Positions 14,611 through 21,699 of a DNA stretch of 21,699 nucleotides are shown one piece after another. The first letter of the stretch is position 1; each line of letters begins with the position of its first letter. The notes beneath the pieces are model-generated. The model did not search any database. It was not told where the DNA came from and saw nothing but the letters and a program-made list of their open reading frames with translations. The translations under genes were made by a program, and so were the position numbers. Location: positions 1 to 21,699 of the forward strand of contig JAFRBA010000096.1 of NCBI GenBank assembly GCA_017405115.1, written 5' to 3'. Origin of the DNA: Kiritimatiellia bacterium. Its GTDB lineage: Bacteria > Verrucomicrobiota > Kiritimatiellia > RFP12 > UBA1067.

Positions 14611-14656
14611 AGGCGGATGGCCGGGGGAACGCTGGAATTCGAGATGGCGGAATGAC

Positions 14657-15943
14657 CTACAGCATCGCCGCGATGGCGGCGCCAATCATCGGCGCATCGT
14701 CGATCTGCGGGACGATCTCGTAGTGTATGTTGCGGCGCCTGACGAGCATGTCGTCGAGTTCGCGCCGCACCGTCGCGTCGAACGGCACCGCCCTGGTCTT
14801 GTAGTACGTCGAGCCATCCGCGTTGATCGCGATCGGGGCGGAGGCGTCGGCGCCGCCACCGGACTTTATGCAGAACGCCGCGAGGTGGATCGCGGTAAGC
14901 ACCGCCGCGCGCTCGAACACGGGGACGCCGAGGCGGCGCGCGATGCGCGCGTCGTCCTGGTCGGCGAAGGCCGCGTCCAGCGGATTCGCGCGCCCTTCCG
15001 CGCGGTAGCCGGCGCAGAAGTTGTCGAAGTCCATCGTGGCGAGGGACCCGAGCCCGCAAACCGCCGCGCAGGCCTTATCGGAGAAGAGGCGCGCCTTTGC
15101 GGCCGCCTTGTACACCTCGAGGCCGACCGGGCCGAGATAACCGCCTGCGATCATCTTCTCGAACGGATTGTGGCCGGGGTCGACCTGCTTCGAGTCCATC
15201 GTGACGTCGAACTGCGAGCGCGCCAGCTTGTCGAACGAGCCCGACTCGGAGTTGATGATCATGGAGCCCTCCGGGTCAAGGCCGGGCACCTTGACGATGT
15301 TGGCGTTGCGTTCGACGTAGGCGGTGTTCGTGCCAGTGCCGAGGATGAAGCCCAGGTACGACGAATAAGTCCGGTCACCCTCGGTCGCCTTGGCCGCGAG
15401 GAGCGTCGCCACGGTGTCGTTCACGACCGCGATCGACCCGCCGCCCATCCGCTTGAGCAGCTCCCTCCCGACGTACTGGCCGACTATGGCGGGCGCCTGT
15501 ATGCCCTTCGTCCAGCAGTTCAGCCTCGCGTCCAGGTCGGGCGTCACGTCGGCGTTGTAGGAGAAGCACCAGCCGAACTTCTTGACCGTCGCCTTGGGCG
15601 CGACCCTGCGCAGCTCGTCGGCGAACGCGGCGTAGAACGCCTCCTCGTCGACAGGCTCCTTCGCGCCCGGCATCGGCTGGTTCATCCTGTCCTCTACGGA
15701 CGGGGGAATCGAGACCACGGCCGAGCGGAAGTTGGTGCCGCCGGCGTCGAGCACGGCCGCCTTCGCGCCCTGCGGCACCTTGCCCTCGACCCCGACGTAG
15801 GCGGGAATCATCCTGAGCGACGATTCCTCGCCCTTCAGGCCCTTCTCCATCTCGGCGAGAAAAGCCGAGATCATGCCCTGGCGGTCGATCTCCGCCGCCG
15901 GCACAAAGTCGTTAGCTGCCAGGAACTCCTCGGGTGTCTTCAT
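14657..15943 (-). CDS. Hexokinase (eukaryotic-type HKI family)
   Basis: The protein has 428 residues and phosphorylates hexoses such as glucose with ATP. Unlike most bacterial glucokinases it belongs to the eukaryotic-type hexokinase family. It has VLDAGGTNFR (phosphate 1 loop) at about 64-73, FSYNADVTP with NCWTKG (sugar loop), VVNDTVATL with catalytic Asp176, ILGTGTNTAYVE at about 200-211 and INSESGSFD at 230-238. The start at 15943 overlaps the ksgA stop by four bases (ATGA), with AAAGGA about nine bases upstream. It ends in TAG, the only TAG among the intact genes here, and the C-terminus looks natural. Such hexokinases occur in Bacteroides and PVC bacteria. Confidence 0.88.
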   Translation of the reverse strand: MKTPEEFLAANDFVPAAEIDRQGMISAFLAEMEKGLKGEESSLRMIPAYVGVEGKVPQGAKAAVLDAGGTNFRSAVVSIPPSVEDRMNQPMPGAKEPVDEEAFYAAFADELRRVAPKATVKKFGWCFSYNADVTPDLDARLNCWTKGIQAPAIVGQYVGRELLKRMGGGSIAVVNDTVATLLAAKATEGDRTYSSYLGFILGTGTNTAYVERNANIVKVPGLDPEGSMIINSESGSFDKLARSQFDVTMDSKQVDPGHNPFEKMIAGGYLGPVGLEVYKAAAKARLFSDKACAAVCGLGSLATMDFDNFCAGYRAEGRANPLDAAFADQDDARIARRLGVPVFERAAVLTAIHLAAFCIKSGGGADASAPIAINADGSTYYKTRAVPFDATVRRELDDMLVRRRNIHYEIVPQIDDAPMIGAAIAAML

Positions 15944-16752
15944 GCTGTCAGTCCTTTCACAAGTTTTAGCCAGTCTTCGTTCGAGAGCTCCTCAGCCCTC
16001 GCCGAAGATTGTATCATATCTTTGAAGATGCTGCCAAGTTGCTTTCGCCTGTGTTCGAAGGCCCGCTTGGTCAAACGGCGGAAAAAAGCGCGCATTTCCA
16101 CGGAAAGGCCGGCGTTCCTGTCGTGCCGAACGAGGGTCACGACAGCCGAGCCCACCTCGGGCCGAGGCCAGAAGCAGCTTGGCGACACCTTGCGCACGAC
16201 CCTCACTTCGTAGTCGAGCTGGGCCCAGACACCCGCGAGCGACCGCGTCTTCGACCCCGGGCCGGCCGCGAGCCGCGCTGCCACCTCCGCCTGCACCAGC
16301 ACGGTCATCGACGGCACGGCGCGCCGCGTCACAAGCTCCAGGAGTATGCGCGTGCCGGACTGGTACGGCAGGTTGGAGACCATGAAGTCGAATCCTCCGG
16401 GCTGCATGGCGAACTCTCCGCGACCGGCCGCGACGTCCAGCGCGTCGCCCTCGACGACGGTCAGCCCCGGCGGGTTCCCAAGCGACTCCGCCAGGCGCGC
16501 GGCCAGGACGGGATCCTTTTCCACCGCCGTCACCATGGCGCCACGCCGGAGCATCTCCTCCGTGAGGACGCCGAGCCCTGGCCCGACCTCCAGCACGCGG
16601 ACGCCCTGCGCCGCCCCTTCGCCGAGGCCGGCGTCTACTATCGCGACCAGGGCGTTTCTGTCGACGAGGAAGTTCTGCCCGAGGGTGCGGTTCGGATGGA
16701 AGTCGTTGGCTATGCACCACGCCTTCACCTGGCTCGGGCTCGTCAGGTTCAC
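15940..16752 (-). CDS. ksgA: 16S rRNA (adenine1518/1519-N6) dimethyltransferase
   Basis: The protein has 270 residues. KsgA/RsmA transfers methyl groups from S-adenosylmethionine to two adjacent adenines in the 3' hairpin of 16S rRNA late in small-subunit assembly. Motifs are TLGQNFLVD at 23-31, VLEVGPGLGVLTEEML at 53-68 (SAM loop), VEKDP, NLPYQSGTRIL at 127-137 (catalytic NLPY) and FWPRPEVGSAVV near the start of the C-terminal helical domain. The GTG at 16752 overlaps the upstream stop as GTGA and gives the normal length; sequence farther upstream in frame is a shadow of the AsmA-like gene. It lies in an operon of AsmA-like gene, ksgA, hexokinase. Confidence 0.95.
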   Translation of the reverse strand: MNLTSPSQVKAWCIANDFHPNRTLGQNFLVDRNALVAIVDAGLGEGAAQGVRVLEVGPGLGVLTEEMLRRGAMVTAVEKDPVLAARLAESLGNPPGLTVVEGDALDVAAGRGEFAMQPGGFDFMVSNLPYQSGTRILLELVTRRAVPSMTVLVQAEVAARLAAGPGSKTRSLAGVWAQLDYEVRVVRKVSPSCFWPRPEVGSAVVTLVRHDRNAGLSVEMRAFFRRLTKRAFEHRRKQLGSIFKDMIQSSARAEELSNEDWLKLVKGLTA

Positions 16753-18284
16753 TTCACCGCCTCCATTACCCGGTCGACCACGGAGATGTACTTCCAGTGC
16801 GGTTCCTCCGGCGTGCCCGTAAGCTTGAACTCGAGCAGCAGCTTCGTGAACGGCCATGTGAGCGGATGGACGAGCTTGCCGACGATCGAGTCCTCCTTCG
16901 TGAAGCGCACCCGCACCGTGAAGTCCAGCGCGTTCTTGACGGTGTCGAAACTGCCGTACATCTTGATGGAGAACAGCGACCCTTCGATGTACACGCCGTC
17001 CGTCTTCACGACGCCGTTCTCTATCGTGAAGTCGCTCGAGGCCTGCGTGGTGTCGGAGAACCACGAGATGGCCGGCGCGACGCTCGGCATCGCCTCCAGA
17101 AGGCCGCGGAACCCCTTCATCCGCATCAGCTGCCCGTGCTTCACCTCGACGTGCCCCTTGCCGTTCAGCAGCCTGAGGTCGCCCGCCATCGCGCGCGGAA
17201 AGCGCAGCTGTAGCTTGCACTTGGAGTCGCCCACGACGTCGTCGTTCACGTAGTCGCCCTCGAAGCCGGCGATCTTCAGCACGTCCGCTATCGGCAGGTT
17301 GCCCGTCGCCTCGACGTCGACGGTGTTGTAGCCGTTCGTGCCGGCCACCGTCACCGTGCCGGCGAGCGAGCGGCCGTCCTCGCGCTTTGCCGTTATCGGG
17401 CCGATCGTATGGGTGTAGTTCAGGAAGTCCTCCCTGGTGTAGACGTGGAGGTGCAGCCGCCCGTCCGCCTTCGCCATCTTTACGCCGTTGTACTTGCCGA
17501 GCGTCGGATGGAGGTCGAGCCGCAGGTCGAGGTCGTTGTTTACGAGGTTCACCTTCCACGAACACCACGACGGGACGGACGCGGGCACGTCGGTGAAGCC
17601 GTCGAAGTACGGCAGGGCGACCGGCACGTCGAGCGCGACGAGCATCGGGCGGATGTGCGGCTGGCGGGCGGGGCCCTTGACCTCCCCGTAGACGACCTGG
17701 CGGAGGAAGTCGACGTAGCAGAAGCCTGTGATCGTCATCTGCTCGTCGACGTCCGGCCAGTCGAGGCGTATGCGGTCCAGCGTGATGCGGTCGCGCGTGA
17801 TCTCCACGTTCGCCACGACTTTCGCGGCCTGCACGGCGAGTATCTCTGGCCGGACGAGCGTGACCGAGAACTTCGGCACGTTCGGCAGCACGCACTCCAC
17901 GCGCTCGTTCCGCTCCAGGTTCCCTGGCGCGTAGTAGCCGTCCGGCAGGCGCGGATAGCGCGCGCCGACAACCTCGACGTGGCGCCCGACGAAGTCCACC
18001 GCGACCGAGTCGGCCCCGGCGATGAACGCGCCCTCGGCGGGCTTGCTCCGGTCGAGCACCCGCAGGCCTTCCACAAACAACCCGTGGCGAATGCCAAAGG
18101 CCACGGAGTCGGCGCCCAGCTGGATGTCGGGCGGCATATGGCGGTTAGCCAGCATCTCGACCAGCGGCACGGGGACGGGAATCGGGCGAATCAGCAGCAA
18201 CCCGACGAAAAGCACGACGGATAAAACAAGGACGATGAAGGTCCACTTCACCGTCCGCCAGATGATCTTCAGCGCCTTTTTCAT
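16749..18284 (-). CDS. AsmA-like inner-membrane anchored envelope protein
   Basis: The protein has 511 residues. A cytoplasmic KKALKIIWRTVKW stretch and one membrane helix (about 14-33) are followed by a long beta-rich periplasmic part. The C-terminal third (DLRLLNGKGHVEVKHGQLMRMKGFRGLLEAMP, then IENGVVKTDGVYIEGSLFSIKMYGSFD) matches the AsmA-like C-terminal region, where alternating strands build a bridge-like barrel. Related proteins (AsmA, TamB, YhdP) are linked to phospholipid transport between membranes, so this implies an outer membrane. Its ATG is only five bases after the CCA of tRNA-Glu, with no Shine-Dalgarno outside the tRNA. It must therefore be read through from the tRNA promoter and may become leaderless after tRNA processing. 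Confidence 0.75.
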   Translation of the reverse strand: MKKALKIIWRTVKWTFIVLVLSVVLFVGLLLIRPIPVPVPLVEMLANRHMPPDIQLGADSVAFGIRHGLFVEGLRVLDRSKPAEGAFIAGADSVAVDFVGRHVEVVGARYPRLPDGYYAPGNLERNERVECVLPNVPKFSVTLVRPEILAVQAAKVVANVEITRDRITLDRIRLDWPDVDEQMTITGFCYVDFLRQVVYGEVKGPARQPHIRPMLVALDVPVALPYFDGFTDVPASVPSWCSWKVNLVNNDLDLRLDLHPTLGKYNGVKMAKADGRLHLHVYTREDFLNYTHTIGPITAKREDGRSLAGTVTVAGTNGYNTVDVEATGNLPIADVLKIAGFEGDYVNDDVVGDSKCKLQLRFPRAMAGDLRLLNGKGHVEVKHGQLMRMKGFRGLLEAMPSVAPAISWFSDTTQASSDFTIENGVVKTDGVYIEGSLFSIKMYGSFDTVKNALDFTVRVRFTKEDSIVGKLVHPLTWPFTKLLLEFKLTGTPEEPHWKYISVVDRVMEAVK

Positions 18285-18289
18285 TCAGT

Positions 18290-18364
18290 TGGCAGCCCCT
18301 AGGAGAGTCGAACTCCTCTTGCCTGGATGAGAACCAGATGTCCTAGCCGATAGACGAAGGGGCC
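18290..18364 (-). tRNA. tRNA-Glu (anticodon CTC)
   Basis: A 75-base cloverleaf on the minus strand with encoded CCA. The acceptor pairs GGCCCCT with AGGGGCT (one G-U), with discriminator G. The anticodon stem is TCTGG/CCAGG around the loop TTCTCAT, giving CTC. The T arm is AGGAG-TTCGACT-CTCCT. It resembles bacterial tRNA-Glu from the 5' end (CCCCTTCGTCTA). It is separated from tRNA-Leu by six bases and from the next start codon by five. Confidence 0.95.
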
Positions 18365-18370
18365 GTCTTA

Positions 18371-18455
18371 TGGTGCACCCGGTGGGATTTGAACCCACAC
18401 ACCTTGCGGCACTAGAACCTGAATCTAGCGTGTATGCCAATTTCACCACGGGTGC
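18371..18455 (-). tRNA. tRNA-Leu (anticodon CAG)
   Basis: An 85-base class II tRNA on the minus strand with encoded CCA. The acceptor pairs GCACCCG with CGGGTGC, with discriminator A as usual for leucine. The anticodon stem CTAGA/TCTAG encloses TTCAGGT, giving CAG. A long variable arm (TGCCGCAAGGTG region) and the T arm GTGGG-TTCAAAT-CCCAC complete it. It is first in the tRNA-Leu, tRNA-Glu, AsmA-like transcript. Confidence 0.95.
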
Positions 18456-18467
18456 AGACTGGAAAAT

Positions 18468-18497
18468 AGTATATCAAAAACCGCCGCTCCCCGTCAA
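18468..18497 (-). promoter_or_regulatory. Promoter of the tRNA-Leu/tRNA-Glu operon
   Basis: On the minus strand TTGACG (18497-18492), 18 bases, then TATACT (18473-18468) with a TGA extension. The -35 contains the TGA stop codon of the xylulokinase gene, so the promoter begins inside that gene's end. The start of transcription is expected a few bases before the tRNA-Leu 5' end near 18461. Confidence 0.75.
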
Positions 18498-20065
18498 CCC
18501 CCCGCGCCGGCCATCGAGCGATAGACGGGGGCAAGCGCGTCGTGGATGCGGCGATAGCACGCGAACAGGCCGGCGTACTCGGCGGCCGCGGCGGCATCGG
18601 GCTCGATGCGCCTGGAGATCCTCAGGCACTTCGCGACCGCGTCCTTGACGTCGGAGAAGACTCCGACGCCCGTGCCAGCGATAAGAGCCGCGCCGAAGCT
18701 CGCGTCGCCAGGCTCCGGCACCGCGACGGCGCAGTTGAAGACGTTCGCGACGATTTCGCTCCAGAGCTTCGAGCGGGCGCCTCCCCCGATAAGGAATATG
18801 CGCTTCACCGGCAGATTCATCTCCTCCAGCGTGCGGTAGCAGTCGCGCAGCGAAAACGCAACGCCCTCCATCAGAGAGCGCGCGAAGTCGCCGCGCGTGG
18901 ACGAGATCGACGCCCCCGTGAACGACGCGCGGAGGTCGGCATCCCAGTACGGACAGCGTTCGCCCTGGAGATACGGATGGAAGAACACGCCGTTCGCGCC
19001 AATCGGCGATCCGCTCGCCTCGCGGTCAATGAGCGAATAGACGTCCTTTATGTCCCCTTTGTCGCTTCCATCCCTCCCCGCGACATAAAACGCGTCCCGC
19101 ATCCACCTCATGCAGAGCGCCGCGGCGTTCGTCGCCGAGACGGAGTACCACATGCCCGGCACGATGTGCGAATAGGTGAGCGTCCTCGGGTTCGGGTGCG
19201 CGGACGCCGTCATGGAGTTCACGTTGCCCGCGGTCGCGAGCTTTATGACAAGGTCGCCAGGCTCTACCGCGCCCGCGCCGTAGTCCTCTACCGCGCTGTC
19301 CGAAGAGCCGCAGACGACAGGCGTTCCCTCGGGCAGGCCCGTCTCCGCCGCGGCCGCGGCCGTCACGCGCCCCGCGACGTCGGTCGGCTCGATGATCCTC
19401 GGCATCGCCGACATCGCAAGGCCGGAGCGCGCGACGAGCTCGGCGTCCCACGCCCCGGGATCTCCGGGCTTCCCGGGCATCGCCCACATCAGCGTGCCCT
19501 GCGCCTCGATGCGGTCGGTGGCAGCCTCGCCGGTGAGAAGGCACCTGACATAGTCCTTGACGAACAGCACGTGCTCCGTCCTTGCGAGCGCCTCCGGCTC
19601 GTTCGCCTTCAGCCACATCATCTGCGGGAGGGTCCACGTCGGCGCCGGCATCTGGTAGCACGTCGCGAATATCCTCTCCCCCGACTCCGCCCTCAGCGCC
19701 TCGCACTCGGCAGTCGCCCGCTGGTCGGTCCACATGATCGTGCGCCTGACCGGCCTGAAGGAGCCGTCGCGGAGGACATGGTCGAGCGCGGTCGAGCCGG
19801 ACGAGCCGAGCAGTACCGCGTTGTGCGTCGAGCCGTCGAGCGCGCAGGCGGCGACGGACCCCAGGTCTACGCCCTTCGCCGCGAGCTCCTTCAGGGCGGC
19901 GCACAGCGACGTCCACCAGTCGGCGGGCTCCTGCTCGCTCCAGCCCGGATGCTCGTGGTACGTCCGGTATTCGACGCTCGCCTCTCCGGCGAATGCGCCG
20001 GACTCGTCGATGGCGGTCACCTTGCAGCCGCCCGTTCCGTAGTCTACGCCAAGCAGTAGTCCCAT
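18494..20065 (-). CDS. xylB: Xylulokinase-type FGGY carbohydrate kinase
   Basis: The protein has 523 residues and belongs to the FGGY kinases, which phosphorylate pentuloses; xylulokinase makes D-xylulose 5-phosphate for the pentose phosphate pathway. Visible are GVDYGTGGCKV at 6-16 (ATP phosphate loop), ALDGSTHNAVLL near 75-86, IMWTDQRA at 110-117, VCGSSDSAVEDYGAGAV at 251-267 with probable catalytic Asp256, LATAGN, and IFLIGGGARSKLWSEIVANVF in the C-terminal ATP-binding domain. The start at 20065 has GGGAG about nine bases upstream. Family assignment is firm; xylulose as substrate is likely but not certain. A GH39-like glycosidase and a TIM-barrel isomerase elsewhere in the window fit pentose use. 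Confidence 0.85.
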   Translation of the reverse strand: MGLLLGVDYGTGGCKVTAIDESGAFAGEASVEYRTYHEHPGWSEQEPADWWTSLCAALKELAAKGVDLGSVAACALDGSTHNAVLLGSSGSTALDHVLRDGSFRPVRRTIMWTDQRATAECEALRAESGERIFATCYQMPAPTWTLPQMMWLKANEPEALARTEHVLFVKDYVRCLLTGEAATDRIEAQGTLMWAMPGKPGDPGAWDAELVARSGLAMSAMPRIIEPTDVAGRVTAAAAAETGLPEGTPVVCGSSDSAVEDYGAGAVEPGDLVIKLATAGNVNSMTASAHPNPRTLTYSHIVPGMWYSVSATNAAALCMRWMRDAFYVAGRDGSDKGDIKDVYSLIDREASGSPIGANGVFFHPYLQGERCPYWDADLRASFTGASISSTRGDFARSLMEGVAFSLRDCYRTLEEMNLPVKRIFLIGGGARSKLWSEIVANVFNCAVAVPEPGDASFGAALIAGTGVGVFSDVKDAVAKCLRISRRIEPDAAAAAEYAGLFACYRRIHDALAPVYRSMAGAGG

Positions 20066-20142
20066 GTCAGAAGCTCCCTTTCTCGTTCAGTCCAGGCATC
20101 GCAGGCAACATCGCTCTCGGTATGGAACGCCGCATCCACCGG

Positions 20143-21369
20143 TCACTCGTAGCGGAGGCAGTCGATGGGGTTCAGCTTTGACGCGCGGTAGGCCGGGTAG
20201 AAGCCGAAGAACATGCCGACGAACGCCGAGAAGAGGAACGAGTATACCGCGCTGGAGACCTCGATCGCTATGGGCCAGTGGTTGACCTCGCCGATGACGT
20301 TCGCCGCGACGACCCCGACGCCCACGCCCAGCGCGCCGCCCACGGTGGAAAGCACGACGGCCTCTATTATGAACTGCGAGAGGATCATGAACGGCGTCGC
20401 GCCTATGGCCATCCTGAGGCCTATCTCGCGTATGCGCTCCGTCACGGAGACGAGCATGATGTTCATGATGCCGATGCCGCCGACGAGCAGCGAGATCGCC
20501 GCGACGGCCGTGAGGAGCACGGTCATCAGGGACGACACGGAGCCCATCGTCGACATGATCTCGGTGGTGTCGCGCGTCTCGAAGTCGTCGTCCTGGTAGT
20601 CCGGCAGCTTGTGGCGCTGGCGCAGGAGCGCCGTGACCTCGCGCTTCGCCTCCTCGAGGTCGTCCATGTTCACGAGCGAGAGGTTCATCATGTTGATGGA
20701 CCTGAACTTCGAGCGGGTCAGGACGCGCCCGACGGTGGTGTACGGCGCCATCACGGTGTCGTCCTGGTCCTGGCCCCATCCGTTCGCGCCCTTGGACCCA
20801 AGGACGCCGACGACCTTGAACGGCATCGCGCCGATCCGGATCGTGCGGCCGAGCGGGTCGTCGTCGTCGAAGAGGTTGTTGCGCACTGTTGTGCCGATCA
20901 CGCAGACGCGGGCGTAGCCGCGCTCCTCCTCCTCCGTGAAGAAGCGGCCCTCGCCGATCTGCCAGTTGCGTATGTCCGGCATGTCGCAGGAGACGCCCGC
21001 GATCCTGCAGCTCCAGTTCCTGTTCTGGTACACGAGCTGCGCGCTCACGTTGACGGACGGGGACACGTACCGCACGAGGTGCCCGAGCTCGCGCTTGACG
21101 GCCTCCGCGTCGCCGGCGGTCATCGTCTGGCCGGCGCCCATGCCGCTGCGCACCTGTCCGCGGCGGTTCCAGTCGGGGAACACCATCATGAGGTTGTTGC
21201 CCATGGTGGATATCTCGTTGAGCATCATGGTCGACGCGCCCTTGCCGATGGCGAGCACCGCTATGACGGCCGCGATGCCGACGATTATGCCGAGGCAGGT
21301 GAGGAGCGACCTCGTCTTGTTGCGGAGGATCGCGAGGATCGCGACCTTGAATATCATCGAGAAGTTCAT
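20143..21369 (-). CDS. MacB-type ABC transporter permease
   Basis: The protein has 408 residues. An N-terminal membrane helix ([23 protein letters not shown]) is followed by a large periplasmic MacB-PCD-like domain of about 210 residues, then three C-terminal helices forming the FtsX domain ([39 protein letters not shown]...). It ends [17 protein letters not shown], a standard MacB tail. Such permeases power export of peptides, lipoproteins or siderophores by moving periplasmic conformational change, usually with a periplasmic adaptor and TolC. The ATG at 21369 overlaps the ATPase stop as ATGA. An in-frame upstream ATG at 21399 only adds an Arg/Gly-rich shadow. Confidence 0.9.
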   Translation of the reverse strand: MNFSMIFKVAILAILRNKTRSLLTCLGIIVGIAAVIAVLAIGKGASTMMLNEISTMGNNLMMVFPDWNRRGQVRSGMGAGQTMTAGDAEAVKRELGHLVRYVSPSVNVSAQLVYQNRNWSCRIAGVSCDMPDIRNWQIGEGRFFTEEEERGYARVCVIGTTVRNNLFDDDDPLGRTIRIGAMPFKVVGVLGSKGANGWGQDQDDTVMAPYTTVGRVLTRSKFRSINMMNLSLVNMDDLEEAKREVTALLRQRHKLPDYQDDDFETRDTTEIMSTMGSVSSLMTVLLTAVAAISLLVGGIGIMNIMLVSVTERIREIGLRMAIGATPFMILSQFIIEAVVLSTVGGALGVGVGVVAANVIGEVNHWPIAIEVSSAVYSFLFSAFVGMFFGFYPAYRASKLNPIDCLRYE

Positions 21370-21699
21370 GCGGCGCCGCCCTCCGCCCCCGGCGCGCACC
21401 GGTCGTCGCGCACGAGCTTGCCGTCCTTCATCAAGAGGTGGCGCTTCGCGTAGGCCGCGATGTCGTCCTCGTGCGTGACCATCACGATCGTTATGCCCTC
21501 GTCGGAGAGCTCGGTGAAGAGCTTCATGATCTCGACGGACGCCTTGGTGTCGAGGTTTCCGGTCGGCTCGTCGGCGAACAGCACGGGCGGCTCGTTCATG
21601 AGGGCGCGCGCGATGGCGACGCGCTGCTGCTGGCCGCCCGAGAGCTAGGCCGGGGTGTGCGTGCCGCGGCCGCCCAGCCCGACGCGGTCCAGGAGCTCG
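21366..21699 (-). pseudogene. ABC transporter ATPase (MacB/LolD type), partial, with in-frame TAG
   Basis: The gene enters from beyond the right edge. The frame reads LLDRVGLGGRGTHTPA, a TAG stop at 21647-21645, then [32 protein letters not shown] (Walker B), MVTHEDD (switch histidine) and a normal C-terminus. The TAG replaces the residue, usually Gln or Glu, just before the LSGGQ signature. The frame on both sides matches the family, so this is a point change and not a shift. Either the exporter is inactivated, or the base is an error near the window edge. Restart at the ATG at 21599 would give a 77-residue piece without Walker A or the signature. The Walker A part lies outside the window. 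Confidence 0.8.

Noticed and set aside
13375..14655. Continuation of the amidotransferase frame for over 400 codons
   Set aside because: Beyond about codon 22 it is antisense to murE, and similarity to amidotransferases stops. Openness is due to GC-rich codon use of the opposite strand.
15940..17895. A 651-codon frame containing ksgA at its end
   Set aside because: The first 381 codons are an Arg/Gly-rich shadow of the AsmA-like gene. The GTG at 16752 with GTGA overlap gives normal KsgA.
14657..21647. Genetic code in which TAG is a sense codon
   Set aside because: Hexokinase ends in TAG at a natural family C-terminus, so TAG works as a stop here. The TAG in the ABC ATPase is better read as a mutation or error.
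1..21699. CRISPR array, insertion sequence transposase, rRNA or prophage genes
   Set aside because: I saw no regularly spaced repeats with unique spacers, no transposase motifs, no rRNA sequence and no phage proteins. The repeat cluster at 25-134 is too short and is inverted in layout.

Overview
This is a GC-rich, densely packed bacterial window that reads as a Gram-negative chromosome, probably from the PVC/Verrucomicrobiota side (Kiritimatiellae-like). The lineage is an inference. It rests on a eukaryotic-type (HKI) hexokinase, an AsmA-like envelope protein, a large secreted Ig/thioredoxin-type protein, a plant-cell-wall-type glycoside hydrolase and a xylulokinase. Most genes lie on the minus strand in tight operons with ATGA/GTGA/TGATG overlaps.

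Layout, left to right. (1) Positions 1-485 hold a four-copy CAGRYTAAATGCA motif cluster and two minus-strand gene remnants: a DUF1848 C-terminus with a frameshift, and a topoisomerase-type zinc-finger tail. (2) Positions 485-7240 are one minus-strand operon running from a promoter at 7249-7257: metG, a pyridoxal-kinase-type kinase, a secreted GH39-like glycosidase, tmk, holB and a TIM-barrel sugar isomerase/epimerase. (3) Positions 7360-13440 form a thiol/redox island. It holds half of an EamA transporter, an approximately 1133-residue secreted protein with two CxxC thioredoxin-like domains, a divergent Rrf2-family regulator with three cysteines, then a small ORF, a glutamate-cysteine ligase and the first codons of a class II glutamine amidotransferase. 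(4) Positions 13438-18497 are a minus-strand operon: tRNA-Leu(CAG), tRNA-Glu(CTC), an AsmA-like protein, ksgA, hexokinase and a MurE lacking its first domain. (5) Positions 18494-21699 hold a xylulokinase and a MacB-type ABC exporter. The exporter's ATPase gene runs off the window and carries an in-frame TAG just before the LSGGQ signature.

The most interesting part is the rrf2 intergenic region. A perfect 19-bp palindrome (GACAACC-N5-GGTTGTC) and a second copy with one mismatch lie 54 bp apart and bracket a near-consensus promoter for the secreted dithiol protein. A different dyad precedes the gshA operon. Together these suggest an Fe-S/redox-sensing Rrf2 regulon that controls periplasmic dithiol chemistry and possibly gamma-glutamylcysteine synthesis.

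Promoters share a pattern: an extended -10 of the TGnTATACT/TATAAT type, often with an 18-bp spacer, placed 8-10 bases before a start codon. Some mRNAs are therefore probably leaderless. Several truncated genes (EamA, the amidotransferase, MurE, the ABC ATPase, DUF1848, the zinc finger) point either to real genome erosion and rearrangement or to assembly faults. Read mapping would decide between these.
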